DNA of 41,211 nt from Flavobacteriales bacterium (GCA_947474675.1 CANJKA010000022.1:1-41211); one strand, 5' to 3'. Positions 24,809 through 33,388 are shown, numbered from the stretch's first letter. The notes: generated from the sequence alone by a model not told the origin. Translations and numbers: made by a program.

Positions 24809-25636
24809 ATGAGAACTTTAAGAAATTACGCACTAATATACGATGATCAATGTCCAATTTGTCAAGTATATACAAAAGCCTTGGTCGTAACAGGTGTATT
24901 CGAGAAAAAAGGCAGAGAAGCCTATCAAGTAATGGACAATCAAACTTGTACATTGATAGACAAAGATCGAGCAAGAAACGAAATAGCATTGGTTAATAAA
25001 AAAACGGGAGAAGTAAATTATGGTTTGGACAGCTTACTAAAAGTCACATACTACATTTTTCCATTCGCTAAATATATTTTTAAAATAAAACCTATTTACT
25101 GGTTGTTTAAAATTATTTATTCAACCATTTCATACAATCGAAAAATTATTATGCCTAGTGGAAGAACAAATGATGTTTGCACTCCAGATTTTCACTTAAA
25201 AAACAGATCAAGATATATCATTTTTGCTTGGATAATGACTTCCTATTTAATGTATAAATACTCTTTTCATTTAGGTGAATATCTTCCTAAAAGTAATTAT
25301 GGAAGAGAGTTTTTTATTTGCGGAGGTCAAATTATATTTCAAGCAATGATTCTTTGGAAAATAAAATTTGAGACTAAAATGGATTACTTAGGAAATATGA
25401 TGACAATATCATTAGTTGGTTCGATTTTATTAGGTTTTGGGATTTTAAGTGGGAAATTATTTTCGATTCAATCCTCCAACTTTTATCTTGCTTACTTTGG
25501 TTTCGTTGTATTTCTTATGCTTCTAGAACACAACAGAAGAGCGAAAATTTTAGCACTTGGCTTAACTCCTACCATATCTTGGGTTATTTATCGTATAATC
25601 ATTCTTATATTTATTTTCTTTAATATTAAATTCTAA
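24809..25636 (+). CDS. DCC1-like thiol-disulfide oxidoreductase with membrane domain
   Basis: 275 aa. The N-terminal part opens LIYDDQCPICQVYTKAL, with the CxxC (C15, C18) of the DCC (DxxCxxC) family, a thioredoxin-like redox domain, running to about residue 110. The remainder has about five hydrophobic helices (about 135-150, 170-185, 200-215, 225-240 and 255-275), so the redox domain is joined to a membrane part. The redox partner is unknown. It sits behind the GbsR regulator after 38 bases that contain the second operator, and 17 bases before the epimerase gene. Confidence 0.72.
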   Translation: MRTLRNYALIYDDQCPICQVYTKALVVTGVFEKKGREAYQVMDNQTCTLIDKDRARNEIALVNKKTGEVNYGLDSLLKVTYYIFPFAKYIFKIKPIYWLFKIIYSTISYNRKIIMPSGRTNDVCTPDFHLKNRSRYIIFAWIMTSYLMYKYSFHLGEYLPKSNYGREFFICGGQIIFQAMILWKIKFETKMDYLGNMMTISLVGSILLGFGILSGKLFSIQSSNFYLAYFGFVVFLMLLEHNRRAKILALGLTPTISWVIYRIIILIFIFFNIKF

Positions 25637-25653
25637 ACTTAATTGGTATTATT

Positions 25654-26577
25654 ATGAGCAATCTAAAAAAAATAATTTTGGCTGGTGGAACTGGTCAAAT
25701 TGGAACAGCTTTAATTCAAGTTTATGCTGATAAAACAAATGAATTAATCGTTTTAACCAGAGGAACTGAACGTAAAGTAAAGAACATTAGTTATGTTAAC
25801 TGGACGAATATTAAAAAAGGAAATTATTCAAACTATTTCAATGATGTTGATGCGGTAATAAATCTAGTCGGAAAAAATGTCAATTGCAGATATACAGAAG
25901 CAAATAAAAAAGAAATAATAGACTCAAGGGTAAATTCAGTGAGAGATATTAGTCAAGCTTTTAAACGTGCATCAACTGAACCTAAATTATGGATTCAATT
26001 TGCATCTTCAACTATCTACAAAAGTTCGGAAGACAAGCCAATGACAGAAAACAACAATGAAATTGGAACCGGTTTTTCAGTCGAAGTTTGCAAAATTTGG
26101 GAAAACACGTTCAATATAGAAACATCTGAATTTAAAAATACGCGTAAAGCAATTCTTAGAACGAGCATGGTTTTAAGTAAAGAGGAAGGTGTTTATCCAA
26201 GAATTAGAAAAATGGCCAAATTTGGTTTAGGAGGAATTCAAGGAAATGGAAAACAAGTCGTCAGTTGGATTCATGAAGACGATGTAACAGGAATGATTCA
26301 AAACATTATAGAAAACTCAACTTTAGAAGGCCCTTTTAATTGCACAGCTCCTTATCCAATTACAAATAAAATTTTCATGTCAGAATTAAGAAAATCACTT
26401 GGAATAAAATTCGGACTACCTGCCAGCAAACTCATTCTTGAAATTGGTGCATTTGTAATTTCAACCGAAACAGAATTGGTTTTAAAAAGTAGATATGTAC
26501 TTCCAGAACGAATACTTGAAGCGGGGTATACATTTAAATATCCTACGATTGAAAGTGCCTATCAAAGTTTAATTTAA
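25654..26577 (+). CDS. TIGR01777-family NAD(P)-dependent epimerase (SDR superfamily)
   Basis: 307 aa extended SDR protein. The nucleotide-binding loop is ILAGGTGQIGTAL (GGTGxxG, 11-17). DAVINLVGKNV and RYTEANKKEIIDSRV follow, typical of the TIGR01777/SDR39U1 group, then FASSTIYKSS and VVSWIHEDDVTGM. The usual SDR lysine of YxxxK is replaced in this group by a different active-site arrangement, here ASSTIYKSSEDKPM. The biochemical function of the group is not established. It is cotranscribed with the DCC and DUF2071 genes. Confidence 0.85.
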   Translation: MSNLKKIILAGGTGQIGTALIQVYADKTNELIVLTRGTERKVKNISYVNWTNIKKGNYSNYFNDVDAVINLVGKNVNCRYTEANKKEIIDSRVNSVRDISQAFKRASTEPKLWIQFASSTIYKSSEDKPMTENNNEIGTGFSVEVCKIWENTFNIETSEFKNTRKAILRTSMVLSKEEGVYPRIRKMAKFGLGGIQGNGKQVVSWIHEDDVTGMIQNIIENSTLEGPFNCTAPYPITNKIFMSELRKSLGIKFGLPASKLILEIGAFVISTETELVLKSRYVLPERILEAGYTFKYPTIESAYQSLI

Positions 26578-26588
26578 TTCTATGGATC

Positions 26589-27302
26589 ATGAAATTCACA
26601 TTTCTAAAAGCAGAATGGAGAAAATTAGCCATCGCTAATTACAGCATTAATCCAGATATTCTAAAGAAATACCTTCCATCAAATACAGAACTTGATTTAT
26701 GGGAGGGGAAATGCTACGTAAGTTTAGTCGGATTTATGTTTCTCAATACAAAAATGATGGGCATTAAAGTTCCATTTCATGTTAATTTTGAAGAAGTAAA
26801 TTTACGTTTTTACGTGAAGCATTTAGAAAATGGAGTTTGGAAAAGAGGCGTTGTCTTCATCAAAGAATTAGTACCTAAATCAGCATTAACTCTTGTTGCG
26901 AATACACTTTATAAAGAACATTACCAAACAGTTCCAATGAATCATACCTGGATTGAAAATGAAAGTGAAATCGAAGTCAATTACAATTGGGAAATGGATA
27001 AATCCAATCAATCTTTTATTGTAAAATCCGAAAACCGTTTACTTGAAATTCCTGAAGAAAGTGAAGCTGAATTTATTACCGAACATTATTGGGGTTATAC
27101 TAAAATTACTGAAAATAAAACTTTTGAATACGAAGTTACACATCCTCGTTGGAAAATTTATACAGTGAAAGAGTTTCAACTTGAAGTTGATTTTAAATTA
27201 AATTATGGAACTGATTTTGAAATACTAAATCAACTTCAACCAATTTCTGTTTTTTTAGCAGAAGGTTCTGAAATTACAGTAGAGAACAAAAAAACTATCT
27301 AA
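26589..27302 (+). CDS. DUF2071 (YqjF-like) protein
   Basis: 237 aa. Recognised as DUF2071/YqjF by the order AEWRKLAIANYSINPDILKKYLP, DLWEGKCYVSLVGFMF, KVPFHVNFEEVNLRFYV and GVVFIKELVPKSAL near the start, and EHYWGYTKI with HPRWKIY near the end. The function is unknown; members resemble acetoacetate decarboxylase-like folds. No signal peptide. It is the last gene of the GbsR operon, 11 bases after the epimerase. A bulged hairpin (AAAATAAC / GTTATTTT, 27310-27350) may be a weak terminator. Confidence 0.82.
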   Translation: MKFTFLKAEWRKLAIANYSINPDILKKYLPSNTELDLWEGKCYVSLVGFMFLNTKMMGIKVPFHVNFEEVNLRFYVKHLENGVWKRGVVFIKELVPKSALTLVANTLYKEHYQTVPMNHTWIENESEIEVNYNWEMDKSNQSFIVKSENRLLEIPEESEAEFITEHYWGYTKITENKTFEYEVTHPRWKIYTVKEFQLEVDFKLNYGTDFEILNQLQPISVFLAEGSEITVENKKTI

Positions 27303-27401
27303 CAATTCAAAAATAACCCGACAATAAATCCAGTAAAACATTGTTATTTTAACATTTTAAGTATAAATATCTTTTTTTTTCCACGTTAAGTTAAATTTAT
27401 T

Positions 27402-27409
27402 TACTTTTG
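27402..27409 (+). promoter_or_regulatory. -7 box of the APC permease gene
   Basis: TACTTTTG fits TAnnTTTG and lies 39 bases before the ATG. The -33 match is poor. Confidence 0.4.
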
Positions 27410-27448
27410 AATACTCAAGACTCTTAGAAAAACAATTTAAAAGATACT

Positions 27449-29398
27449 ATGGACTTCAAAAGCTTATTTAGAAAAAAGAACGTTACCGATATTTTAAAGC
27501 AAGTCGAAAAAGACAATGAAGAAGGAGCTCACGGTGCTTTAGGAAAACATTTAGGCGTCAGAGATTTAGCAGCGTTTGGAATAGCTGCAATTATAGGTGC
27601 CGGAATTTTCAGCACAATTGGTAAAGCAAGTTCTGATGGTGGTCCAGCAGTTATTTTCTTGTTTTTATTTACAGCATTAGCCTGTGGATTTGCGGCATTT
27701 GCTTATGCTGAATTCGCTTCTATGGTTCCTGTTTCTGGAAGTGCTTATACCTATTCTTATGTCGCATTCGGAGAATTAATCGCTTGGATTATAGGCTGGG
27801 CCTTAATTATGGAGTATGCCATTGGAAATATAACCGTTGCAATTTCATGGAGTGATTACTTTACCTCCTTACTCGAACGGATGCATATTCATCTCCCCCA
27901 TTGGATTCAAATGGATTATTTAACAGCTTCGAATGGTTATCATGAAGCGGTAAATCTAATGAGCAGTGGTAAACTATTTAAAAATTTAAGCAGTAATTTA
28001 CAAGCAGCACATACAGCTTGGGAATCAGCACCAACAATTGGTTCATTCCATTTAGTAGCTGATATTCCTGCATTAATGATTATAATTTTAATTACCGCAT
28101 TGGTTTACAGAGGAATGAAAGAATCAAGAAACGCAAGTAACTTAATGGTTGTTATTAAATTAGCGATTATTTTATTGGTGATTTCAGTTGGTATTTTCTA
28201 TGTTGACACAAAAAACTGGTCCCCTTTTGCACCAAATGGTTTAGGAGGAATGTTAAAAGGAATTTCAGCTGTATTCTTTGCTTATATAGGATTTGATGCA
28301 ATTTCAACAACTGCTGAAGAATGTAAGAATCCACAAAGAGATTTACCACGAGGAATGATGTGGGCTATTATAATTTGCACTATTTTATACATCGTTATTG
28401 CTTTGGTTTTAACAGGAATGGTGAATTATTCAGAATTAAACGTTGGTGATCCTTTGGCGTTTGTATTTGAAAAATTAAACATGCAATGGATGTCTGGAAT
28501 TATAGCGGTAAGTGCTGTATTTGCAATGGCAAGTGTGCTATTGGTTTTCCAAATGGGTCAACCTCGTATTTGGATGAGTATGAGTAGAGATGGTTTATTA
28601 CCAATGCGATTTTCACGTATTCACCCTAAATTCAAAACACCTTCTTTTGCAACAATAGTTGTTGGTTTTGTAGTTGCAGTTCCTGCCCTATTTCTAAATT
28701 TAACGATGGTTACGGACTTGTGCAGTATTGGTACATTGTTCGCGTTCGTAGTTGTTTGTGGTGGAGTTTTAGTCCTTCAAAACAAAACAGATATTCCAAG
28801 AGGAAATTTTAAAACACCTTATGTGAACTCTAAATATGTGATGCCTGTTTTGGTTGTAGTAACAACCGTATTATTGTTTACTTATAACAATGAAGCAACG
28901 ATGGCTTTTTTAAAGAACGAAAAACAAATCAAAGAACCAACAGAAATAATCACTTCGCTTTCATTACAAGAAGTTTCTACAATAAAAGAAAATCTCTTAG
29001 CAAACGACGAAACGGCTTTTAAACACAGTGACCAAGATGTTGAAATATACCTAGATTCAATTGCAAACAAAGTTGAAGCAAATTATTTACCCAAACTTCA
29101 TGCTTTAAACATCAAGGATAACGATATTTATGAATCTGGATTTTCCTTATTTTCACAAAAAATCCCAACCTATTTATTCTTTTTGATCTGTTTATTATTG
29201 ACGTATTTCTCAATTACTCATAATCTATCATTGATTCCAATGTTGGGCTTGATCAGTTGTTTGTACATGATGAGTGAACTTGGGTTATGGAACTGGATTT
29301 TCTTTACAGCTTGGTTAATTATTGGTTTGATTGTATACTTTAGTTTTGGTAGGAAGAATAGTAAGTTGGCTGTTGGGAATAGTGAAACTGGCATTTAG
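27449..29398 (+). CDS. APC-superfamily amino acid permease
   Basis: 649 aa. A cytosolic N-terminus (DILKQVEKDNEEGAHGALGKHLGVRDL) leads into GIAAIIGAGIFSTIGKAS, the helix 1 substrate-binding turn of APC transporters. VFFAYIGFDAISTTAEECKNPQRDLPRGM is the helix 6 signature. About 12-14 membrane helices are predicted. A soluble loop of some 55 residues lies between helices 3 and 4 (about 150-205), and a larger one of about 75 residues, rich in E, K and N, lies at 485-560. It probably imports cationic or neutral amino acids by family resemblance (CAT/YfnA type). The RHS fragment begins 5 bases after its stop. Confidence 0.85.
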   Translation: MDFKSLFRKKNVTDILKQVEKDNEEGAHGALGKHLGVRDLAAFGIAAIIGAGIFSTIGKASSDGGPAVIFLFLFTALACGFAAFAYAEFASMVPVSGSAYTYSYVAFGELIAWIIGWALIMEYAIGNITVAISWSDYFTSLLERMHIHLPHWIQMDYLTASNGYHEAVNLMSSGKLFKNLSSNLQAAHTAWESAPTIGSFHLVADIPALMIIILITALVYRGMKESRNASNLMVVIKLAIILLVISVGIFYVDTKNWSPFAPNGLGGMLKGISAVFFAYIGFDAISTTAEECKNPQRDLPRGMMWAIIICTILYIVIALVLTGMVNYSELNVGDPLAFVFEKLNMQWMSGIIAVSAVFAMASVLLVFQMGQPRIWMSMSRDGLLPMRFSRIHPKFKTPSFATIVVGFVVAVPALFLNLTMVTDLCSIGTLFAFVVVCGGVLVLQNKTDIPRGNFKTPYVNSKYVMPVLVVVTTVLLFTYNNEATMAFLKNEKQIKEPTEIITSLSLQEVSTIKENLLANDETAFKHSDQDVEIYLDSIANKVEANYLPKLHALNIKDNDIYESGFSLFSQKIPTYLFFLICLLLTYFSITHNLSLIPMLGLISCLYMMSELGLWNWIFFTAWLIIGLIVYFSFGRKNSKLAVGNSETGI

Positions 29399-29403
29399 GG
29401 TTG

Positions 29404-30276
29404 ATGGGGTGTTTGAGTTTGGATTATAGCTTTGGATACCAAGGCTCAGAAAAAGACGATGAGATAAAAGGCGAGGGAAATAGTTACACAACACAGTTTA
29501 GACAGTTAGATGTTCGTATCGGAAGATGGTTGTCGTTGGACCCTAAAGCAAATGCTACAGAAAGCCCATATGTCAGTATGGGGAATAATCCCATAGTGAA
29601 TAAAGACCCATACGGTGACACTATAAGAAGAACGCTTAGATTTGACAAAGCTTATTATAATTCTTATCAAAAATTTGCTGAAAGTGATGCAGGGAAAATA
29701 TTTATTAAAGATTATGGTGTTGGGGGTCAATACGAACATATTTCAGTGGTTTTTGATCTGGATGATAAAGGTAAAGCTGGAGAAGGGGGACATACTGATG
29801 CGACTGCCCAGCCAAGAAAAGGAAAAGACTTTTCACCTATAGCTCTTGATTTTCCGGGCAAAATTGCCCCAGAAAAATTAATTTCTAATGAAAATGAAGA
29901 TTACTATCTTCGTTTTACAATTAAAATGAATCCTAGTAATGATGTTAGCCTTGATCCAGAACTGTTGCGTGTAGGTGCAGGAGGAGCTATACTTCATGAA
30001 ACTCAGCATGTTGTGTTAGGGATTCTTGGCCTTAAAAATACAGGATCAGTTCCTACGCCAGAATCTCAACATGATAACATGAGGGATGAGTTTCAACATT
30101 ATTACTGGGATAGGGTTAATTATTGGTGGCAGAATACCCCAACTTGGTATAATGATTTCAAAAAAATCCAAAAAGAGTCTTGGAAAGGATTGAAAGATAA
30201 GAATAAATTAAATTACTATCCAACAATATTTTCACCGATGGACTATATTAATAATAAAGAACAATTTTTAGACTGA
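29404..30276 (+). CDS. Orphan RHS tip with putative HExxH metallopeptidase toxin domain
   Basis: 290 aa from ATG 29404 (an alternative TTG is one codon earlier). Residues 6-71 are the hyperconserved RHS core: FGYQGSEKDDEIKGEGNSYT, FRQLDVRIGRWLSLDP and the closing DPYGD. All the YD repeats, the secretion part and any signal peptide are missing, so this is a displaced C-terminal tip. Residues 72-290 are a variable domain with LHETQHVVLG, a zinc HExxH motif at 198-202, and a second cluster ESQHDNMRDEFQHYYW that may give the third ligand. A metallopeptidase toxin is inferred. It is followed after 6 bases by a lipoprotein gene in the position of an immunity gene. Confidence 0.75.
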   Translation: MGCLSLDYSFGYQGSEKDDEIKGEGNSYTTQFRQLDVRIGRWLSLDPKANATESPYVSMGNNPIVNKDPYGDTIRRTLRFDKAYYNSYQKFAESDAGKIFIKDYGVGGQYEHISVVFDLDDKGKAGEGGHTDATAQPRKGKDFSPIALDFPGKIAPEKLISNENEDYYLRFTIKMNPSNDVSLDPELLRVGAGGAILHETQHVVLGILGLKNTGSVPTPESQHDNMRDEFQHYYWDRVNYWWQNTPTWYNDFKKIQKESWKGLKDKNKLNYYPTIFSPMDYINNKEQFLD

Positions 30277-30282
30277 TAAAAT

Positions 30283-30744
30283 ATGAATAAAATTATTATC
30301 GCGTTAGTATTGATTATTTTGTGTGTCTTTTCTTGTAGAGAAAAAACTACATTGAAAAATAAATACTACTACGTTAGAGTATATTTTCAAATGGGAGATA
30401 CTAAGATTGATACGATTAAGTCTGATAAAATTCAATATCACTATTTTGAAGACTCATTGTTCTTTAAAACGAAAATAGTTCTAAATAATAAAGTTCATGA
30501 ATTACGTAAATATTCGAATGTACATCATGCTCCAATGGATGGAGCACATGTAGTGTATGAATTGGATAGCTTTGGTGTAATATTTTATTCAAGCTTAGAT
30601 TGGATAAGTCGAGAAAAGTTATATTCAACGAATGACAGCATCAATAATATAATAAGTTATTGCTTGGAAGAAGCTTTGATAAAATCAGAACTTAGTGGAA
30701 TGCATCTTTATAATAAAGTAAGAGAAAAAAGGAATGCGTTTTAG
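30283..30744 (+). CDS. Small lipoprotein, candidate immunity protein for the RHS tip
   Basis: 153 aa. The N-terminus MNKIIIALVLIILCVFSCREK is a lipoprotein signal with lipobox cysteine C18. The rest (YYYVRVYFQMGDTKIDTI, VVYELDSFGVIFYSSLDW) is a small alpha/beta domain that I cannot assign. Starting 6 bases after the RHS tip, it occupies the standard immunity position of polymorphic toxin loci. Membrane anchoring would place it in the periplasm, which suggests the toxin works there. The immunity role is inferred only from position and size. Confidence 0.55.
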   Translation: MNKIIIALVLIILCVFSCREKTTLKNKYYYVRVYFQMGDTKIDTIKSDKIQYHYFEDSLFFKTKIVLNNKVHELRKYSNVHHAPMDGAHVVYELDSFGVIFYSSLDWISREKLYSTNDSINNIISYCLEEALIKSELSGMHLYNKVREKRNAF

Positions 30745-30853
30745 ATTACCAGCTCCGCTGCATATGTTATACTGCGGTTTTCGTAACTGATAACTGAAAC
30801 AAAATTTGGCTTGGATTTGTAATCCATCAGAAAAAAAAAGCAAAAACAAACTC

Positions 30854-30908
30854 CAACTAAGCCCCAATTGGCATCATGAAAAACGCACGCCAATTTCATG
30901 CTTAGTTG
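30854..30908. repeat. Nested inverted repeat downstream of the RHS cassette
   Basis: Outer arms CAACTAAGC (30854-30862) and GCTTAGTTG (30900-30908) enclose inner arms AATTGGC (30866-30872) and GCCAATT (30889-30895), with a 16-base loop and a 3/4-base internal bulge. There is no T tract, so it is not a typical terminator. It is GC-richer than its surroundings. Confidence 0.65.
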
Positions 30909-30962
30909 CAATTTAAAAGTAGATACCCGTCTGAACTAGATGGAAAAAACAACTCAAAAAAA

Positions 30963-30994
30963 AAACGACTTCTTTTATAAAAAAGAAGTCGTTT
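30963..30994 (-). terminator. Terminator of the TRL-like lipoprotein genes
   Basis: 14-bp perfect stem AAACGACTTCTTTT / AAAAGAAGTCGTTT with a 4-base loop. Reading the minus strand it is followed by a T run (the A tract at 30956-30965). It lies 20 bases past the stop at 31015. Confidence 0.85.
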
Positions 30995-31014
30995 AAATTA
31001 AAATTATCTAATTC

Positions 31015-31293
31015 TTATTCTCCAGTAACAACTACAGAATATGTTTTTGAAATTAAACCACCTTTAACTTTCATGTCAACAGTAGCAATTTTTGTAAGTT
31101 TTCCTTTTTTAGCAGCTGTAATAGCTCCTAAATCTGTATGACCAAAAGAAATTCCAAGTATAATTTTTCTACTTGCTTCTCCTTTTTTTGTATTCGCTGT
31201 ATTATTAGTAACCATTAATGGACCTGATACTGAACAAGAAGCTAAAATGCTAATTGTAGCTAATCCTAATATCGATTTTTTTAAATTTTTCAT
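31015..31293 (-). CDS. TRL-like lipoprotein, paralogue 3
   Basis: 92 aa. Lipoprotein signal with lipobox SILASC (C20). The domain resembles the TRL (tRNA-associated locus) family: VTNNTANTKKGEASRKIILGISFGHTDLGAITAAKKGKLTKIATVD, ending YSVVVTGE. The function of TRL domains is not known. It shares with the two genes upstream the pattern VTxN...K.G......AA..GK(I/L)(T/S)K(I/V)..V, ending in GE, so the three arose by tandem duplication. A terminator follows it. Confidence 0.75.
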   Translation of the reverse strand: MKNLKKSILGLATISILASCSVSGPLMVTNNTANTKKGEASRKIILGISFGHTDLGAITAAKKGKLTKIATVDMKVKGGLISKTYSVVVTGE

Positions 31294-31319
31294 CTGTAAT
31301 GTTTTATATAATTAGAATA

Positions 31320-31595
31320 TTATTCACCTGAAACAATAAATTGTTGTTTCGTAAAAATAAGAAAGTTGTCAGTTCTTAAATCAACAACACCTATTTTAGA
31401 GATTTTGCCTTGTTTAGCAGCATCAATAATTCCAAATTTCTTGTTCAAGAAAATAACTCCTGCGATAACAATCGTTGTTGACTTTCCTATTTTAGTTCCT
31501 ACTTCGTTATTAGTAACTTTGAAAGGAACTGTCATTGCACATGATGATAAAACAGCTGTTGCAATCGCAACTGATAATATATTTTTGATTTTCAT
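31320..31595 (-). CDS. TRL-like lipoprotein, paralogue 2
   Basis: 91 aa. Lipobox VLSSC (C19). TRL-like core VTNNEVGTKIGKSTTIVIAGVIFLNKKFGIIDAAKQGKISKIGVVDLR, ending FIVSGE. It has its own -7 box TATGTTTG at 31624-31631, so it may be transcribed apart from the 83-aa paralogue upstream. It lies 26 bases before the 92-aa paralogue and is probably cotranscribed with it. Confidence 0.75.
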   Translation of the reverse strand: MKIKNILSVAIATAVLSSCAMTVPFKVTNNEVGTKIGKSTTIVIAGVIFLNKKFGIIDAAKQGKISKIGVVDLRTDNFLIFTKQQFIVSGE

Positions 31596-31623
31596 ACTAT
31601 TCTTTTTTAAGATTTTGAAATAA

Positions 31624-31631
31624 CAAACATA
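31624..31631 (-). promoter_or_regulatory. -7 promoter box of TRL-like paralogue 2
   Basis: TATGTTTG on the minus strand fits TAnnTTTG, 29 bases before the ATG at 31595. No -33 match at the usual spacing. Confidence 0.35.
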
Positions 31632-31657
31632 TTAATTAATGTTCATTATTTATTTAA

Positions 31658-31909
31658 TTATTCTCCTGTTACAGTTGTAGTTACAGAAAACATTCCGTAC
31701 CTAACTTGAACCACTCCAACTTTAGTGATTTTACCTGCTTTACATGCAGCTTCCAAAGAATAATCAGCATCTTTTTTCCCAATCTTAGCTTTCGCTACTC
31801 CTGTTTTAGTCCCAACAGGATTGTCTGTTACCATGTAAGTTGTTACACTACATGATGATAAGCAAACAGCAGTTAATGCAGTTGCAAACATAAATTTTAC
31901 TTTTTTCAT
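31658..31909 (-). CDS. TRL-like lipoprotein, paralogue 1
   Basis: 83 aa. Lipobox VCLSSC (C20). The shortest and most divergent of the three: VTDNPVGTKTGVAKAKIGKKDADYSLEAACKAGKITKVGVVQVRYG, ending TVTGE. The hydrophobic central strand of the other two (IVIAGVIF) is replaced by a shorter polar stretch. An outer-membrane or periplasmic anchor is expected. No terminator separates it clearly from the next gene. Confidence 0.72.
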   Translation of the reverse strand: MKKVKFMFATALTAVCLSSCSVTTYMVTDNPVGTKTGVAKAKIGKKDADYSLEAACKAGKITKVGVVQVRYGMFSVTTTVTGE

Positions 31910-32002
31910 ATAAATTAGCTTATTTAAGCGTTTAAGTTAGTGCAATATTAATCATTCATTTTGAAAATCTGATAATAAAAAAAAAATTTATTGAGATTTT
32001 TC

Positions 32003-33220
32003 TTATTCCCAATTCAAAAAATCAATCAAACTCAAGGCAGGAATACCTTTATAAGAATTACCTTCAAAACCATTGCGAGTAATGACATACTTGGGATAAT
32101 TATCTTTTATTTTTAATAAGTTTCCAAATTCTCTATCAATTGTTTTTTGTTCGTCTAAAGTTACAGCAACTTGAATATAAATGATTTCACCATTCTTCTC
32201 ACACACAAAATCAATTTCCTCTGAACCTAAAACACCTACTTTGGTAGAATATCCTAAAAATTGTAAATGATTGTAAACGACATTTTCTAAAATTTTCGCT
32301 TTATCTTCCAAACGATAACCCCACATCGCATTTCTAATTCCTAAATTTTCAAAATAATACTTTTCACCAATTTCAAATATTCGCTTTCCAACAATATCAT
32401 ATCGAGGAACTTCTCTCAATAAAAAAGCGCTCGTCAAATGGTGTAAATACGTTTGAACTTGATTTGGAGCGATCTTAATTTGTTGAGATTTTAAAAAATC
32501 ACTGATACTTTTGGAAGAAAATAAACTTCCCGTATTACTCGCTAAAAATAAAACCAATTGCTCTAAAAACCGAACGTTTCGAATTGAATAACGTTCAACA
32601 ACATCTCGATAAATTATCGTTGTGAAAATATTTTTCAAGTATTCAAAAACTACTGAATCTTCTAATGGTAAATGTATTATGTATGGAAGTCCGCCATATT
32701 TCAAATACAAATCAATCGACTTTTCTGAGTTTTCTATTTTGTGAAATTGAATGAATTCAGAAAATGAAAGGCTATAAACGGTAATTTCTATAAAACGTCC
32801 ACTCAAAACGGTTGATAATTCTCCCGATAATAAATTAGAATTACTACCTGTACAATATAAATCCAACTGATCGTCTAAAACGAGTGAACGCAAAGCTCTT
32901 TCAAATTCAAAAACATCTTGAATTTCATCAATAAAAACATACGTTTTCCCATTTTTAGATTTATTATCAAGTACATACTTCTCTAAATCTAAATACGTTT
33001 TTATGAAGTCATTTTGTAAATCTTCTTTATTAATATACAATATGAAAGCAGTTGGATCTACCTTCTGAATATGCTCCATAACCTGAAAAAGAAGATAACT
33101 TTTCCCAACTCTTCGTTGACCTGTAAATGCTTTTATCAATTGCTTACCTATAAATGGAATTACCCTATTTACATACGTATTTCGATGATAAACTACTTTG
33201 GGTATTTTGTATGAATTCAT
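32003..33220 (-). CDS. AAA_14/DUF4143 ATPase
   Basis: 405 aa. The N-terminal AAA_14 domain has Walker A GQRRVGKS (34-41) and Walker B TYVFIDEIQD (94-102), with sensor-like LYCTGSNSNLLSGELSTVLSGR. The C-terminal DUF4143 part (about 215-400) has a winged-helix-like stretch and ends in a nuclease-like fold with VGVLGSEEIDFVCEKNGEIIYIQVAV, resembling the D..E.K core seen in archaeal-type ATPases. The family is widespread, of poorly known role and often mobile. A -7 box TATATTTG is at 33244-33251. It is unlinked in function to its neighbours as far as can be seen. Confidence 0.85.
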   Translation of the reverse strand: MNSYKIPKVVYHRNTYVNRVIPFIGKQLIKAFTGQRRVGKSYLLFQVMEHIQKVDPTAFILYINKEDLQNDFIKTYLDLEKYVLDNKSKNGKTYVFIDEIQDVFEFERALRSLVLDDQLDLYCTGSNSNLLSGELSTVLSGRFIEITVYSLSFSEFIQFHKIENSEKSIDLYLKYGGLPYIIHLPLEDSVVFEYLKNIFTTIIYRDVVERYSIRNVRFLEQLVLFLASNTGSLFSSKSISDFLKSQQIKIAPNQVQTYLHHLTSAFLLREVPRYDIVGKRIFEIGEKYYFENLGIRNAMWGYRLEDKAKILENVVYNHLQFLGYSTKVGVLGSEEIDFVCEKNGEIIYIQVAVTLDEQKTIDREFGNLLKIKDNYPKYVITRNGFEGNSYKGIPALSLIDFLNWE

Positions 33221-33243
33221 TTATTTGTATTTATATTATTACA

Positions 33244-33251
33244 CAAATATA
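33244..33251 (-). promoter_or_regulatory. -7 promoter box of the AAA_14 ATPase gene
   Basis: TATATTTG on the minus strand fits TAnnTTTG, 24 bases before the ATG at 33220. Confidence 0.4.
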
Positions 33252-33294
33252 GTGAATTATCTAATTACAAGTGTAAAAAAATATAAAATACCAA

Positions 33295-33320
33295 AAAGTT
33301 ATAATTATATTTATAACTTT
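33295..33320. repeat. Inverted repeat between AAA_14 and ffh
   Basis: AAAGTTATAA, spacer TTATAT, TTATAACTTT: perfect 10-base arms. It lies 75 bases from the ATPase start and about 70 bases upstream of the ffh -33 box. There is no T tract in keeping with a terminator, so an operator is possible. Confidence 0.5.
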
Positions 33321-33388
33321 CATGTAAAAATTTAATAATTACAACTATAATAATAATAAATTTGCTTGATTTTTCAATAAAAAAACAC

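Noticed and set aside
29401..29460. Possibility that the RHS fragment is fused to the permease
   Set aside because: The permease has a TAG at 29396-29398 and the RHS frame begins after it with its own ATG; no read-through frame joins them.
30854..30908. Considered as an integron attC site
   Set aside because: The ends do not fit RYYYAAC and GTTRRRY (the right side reads GTTGCAA), and there is no integrase or cassette array in view.
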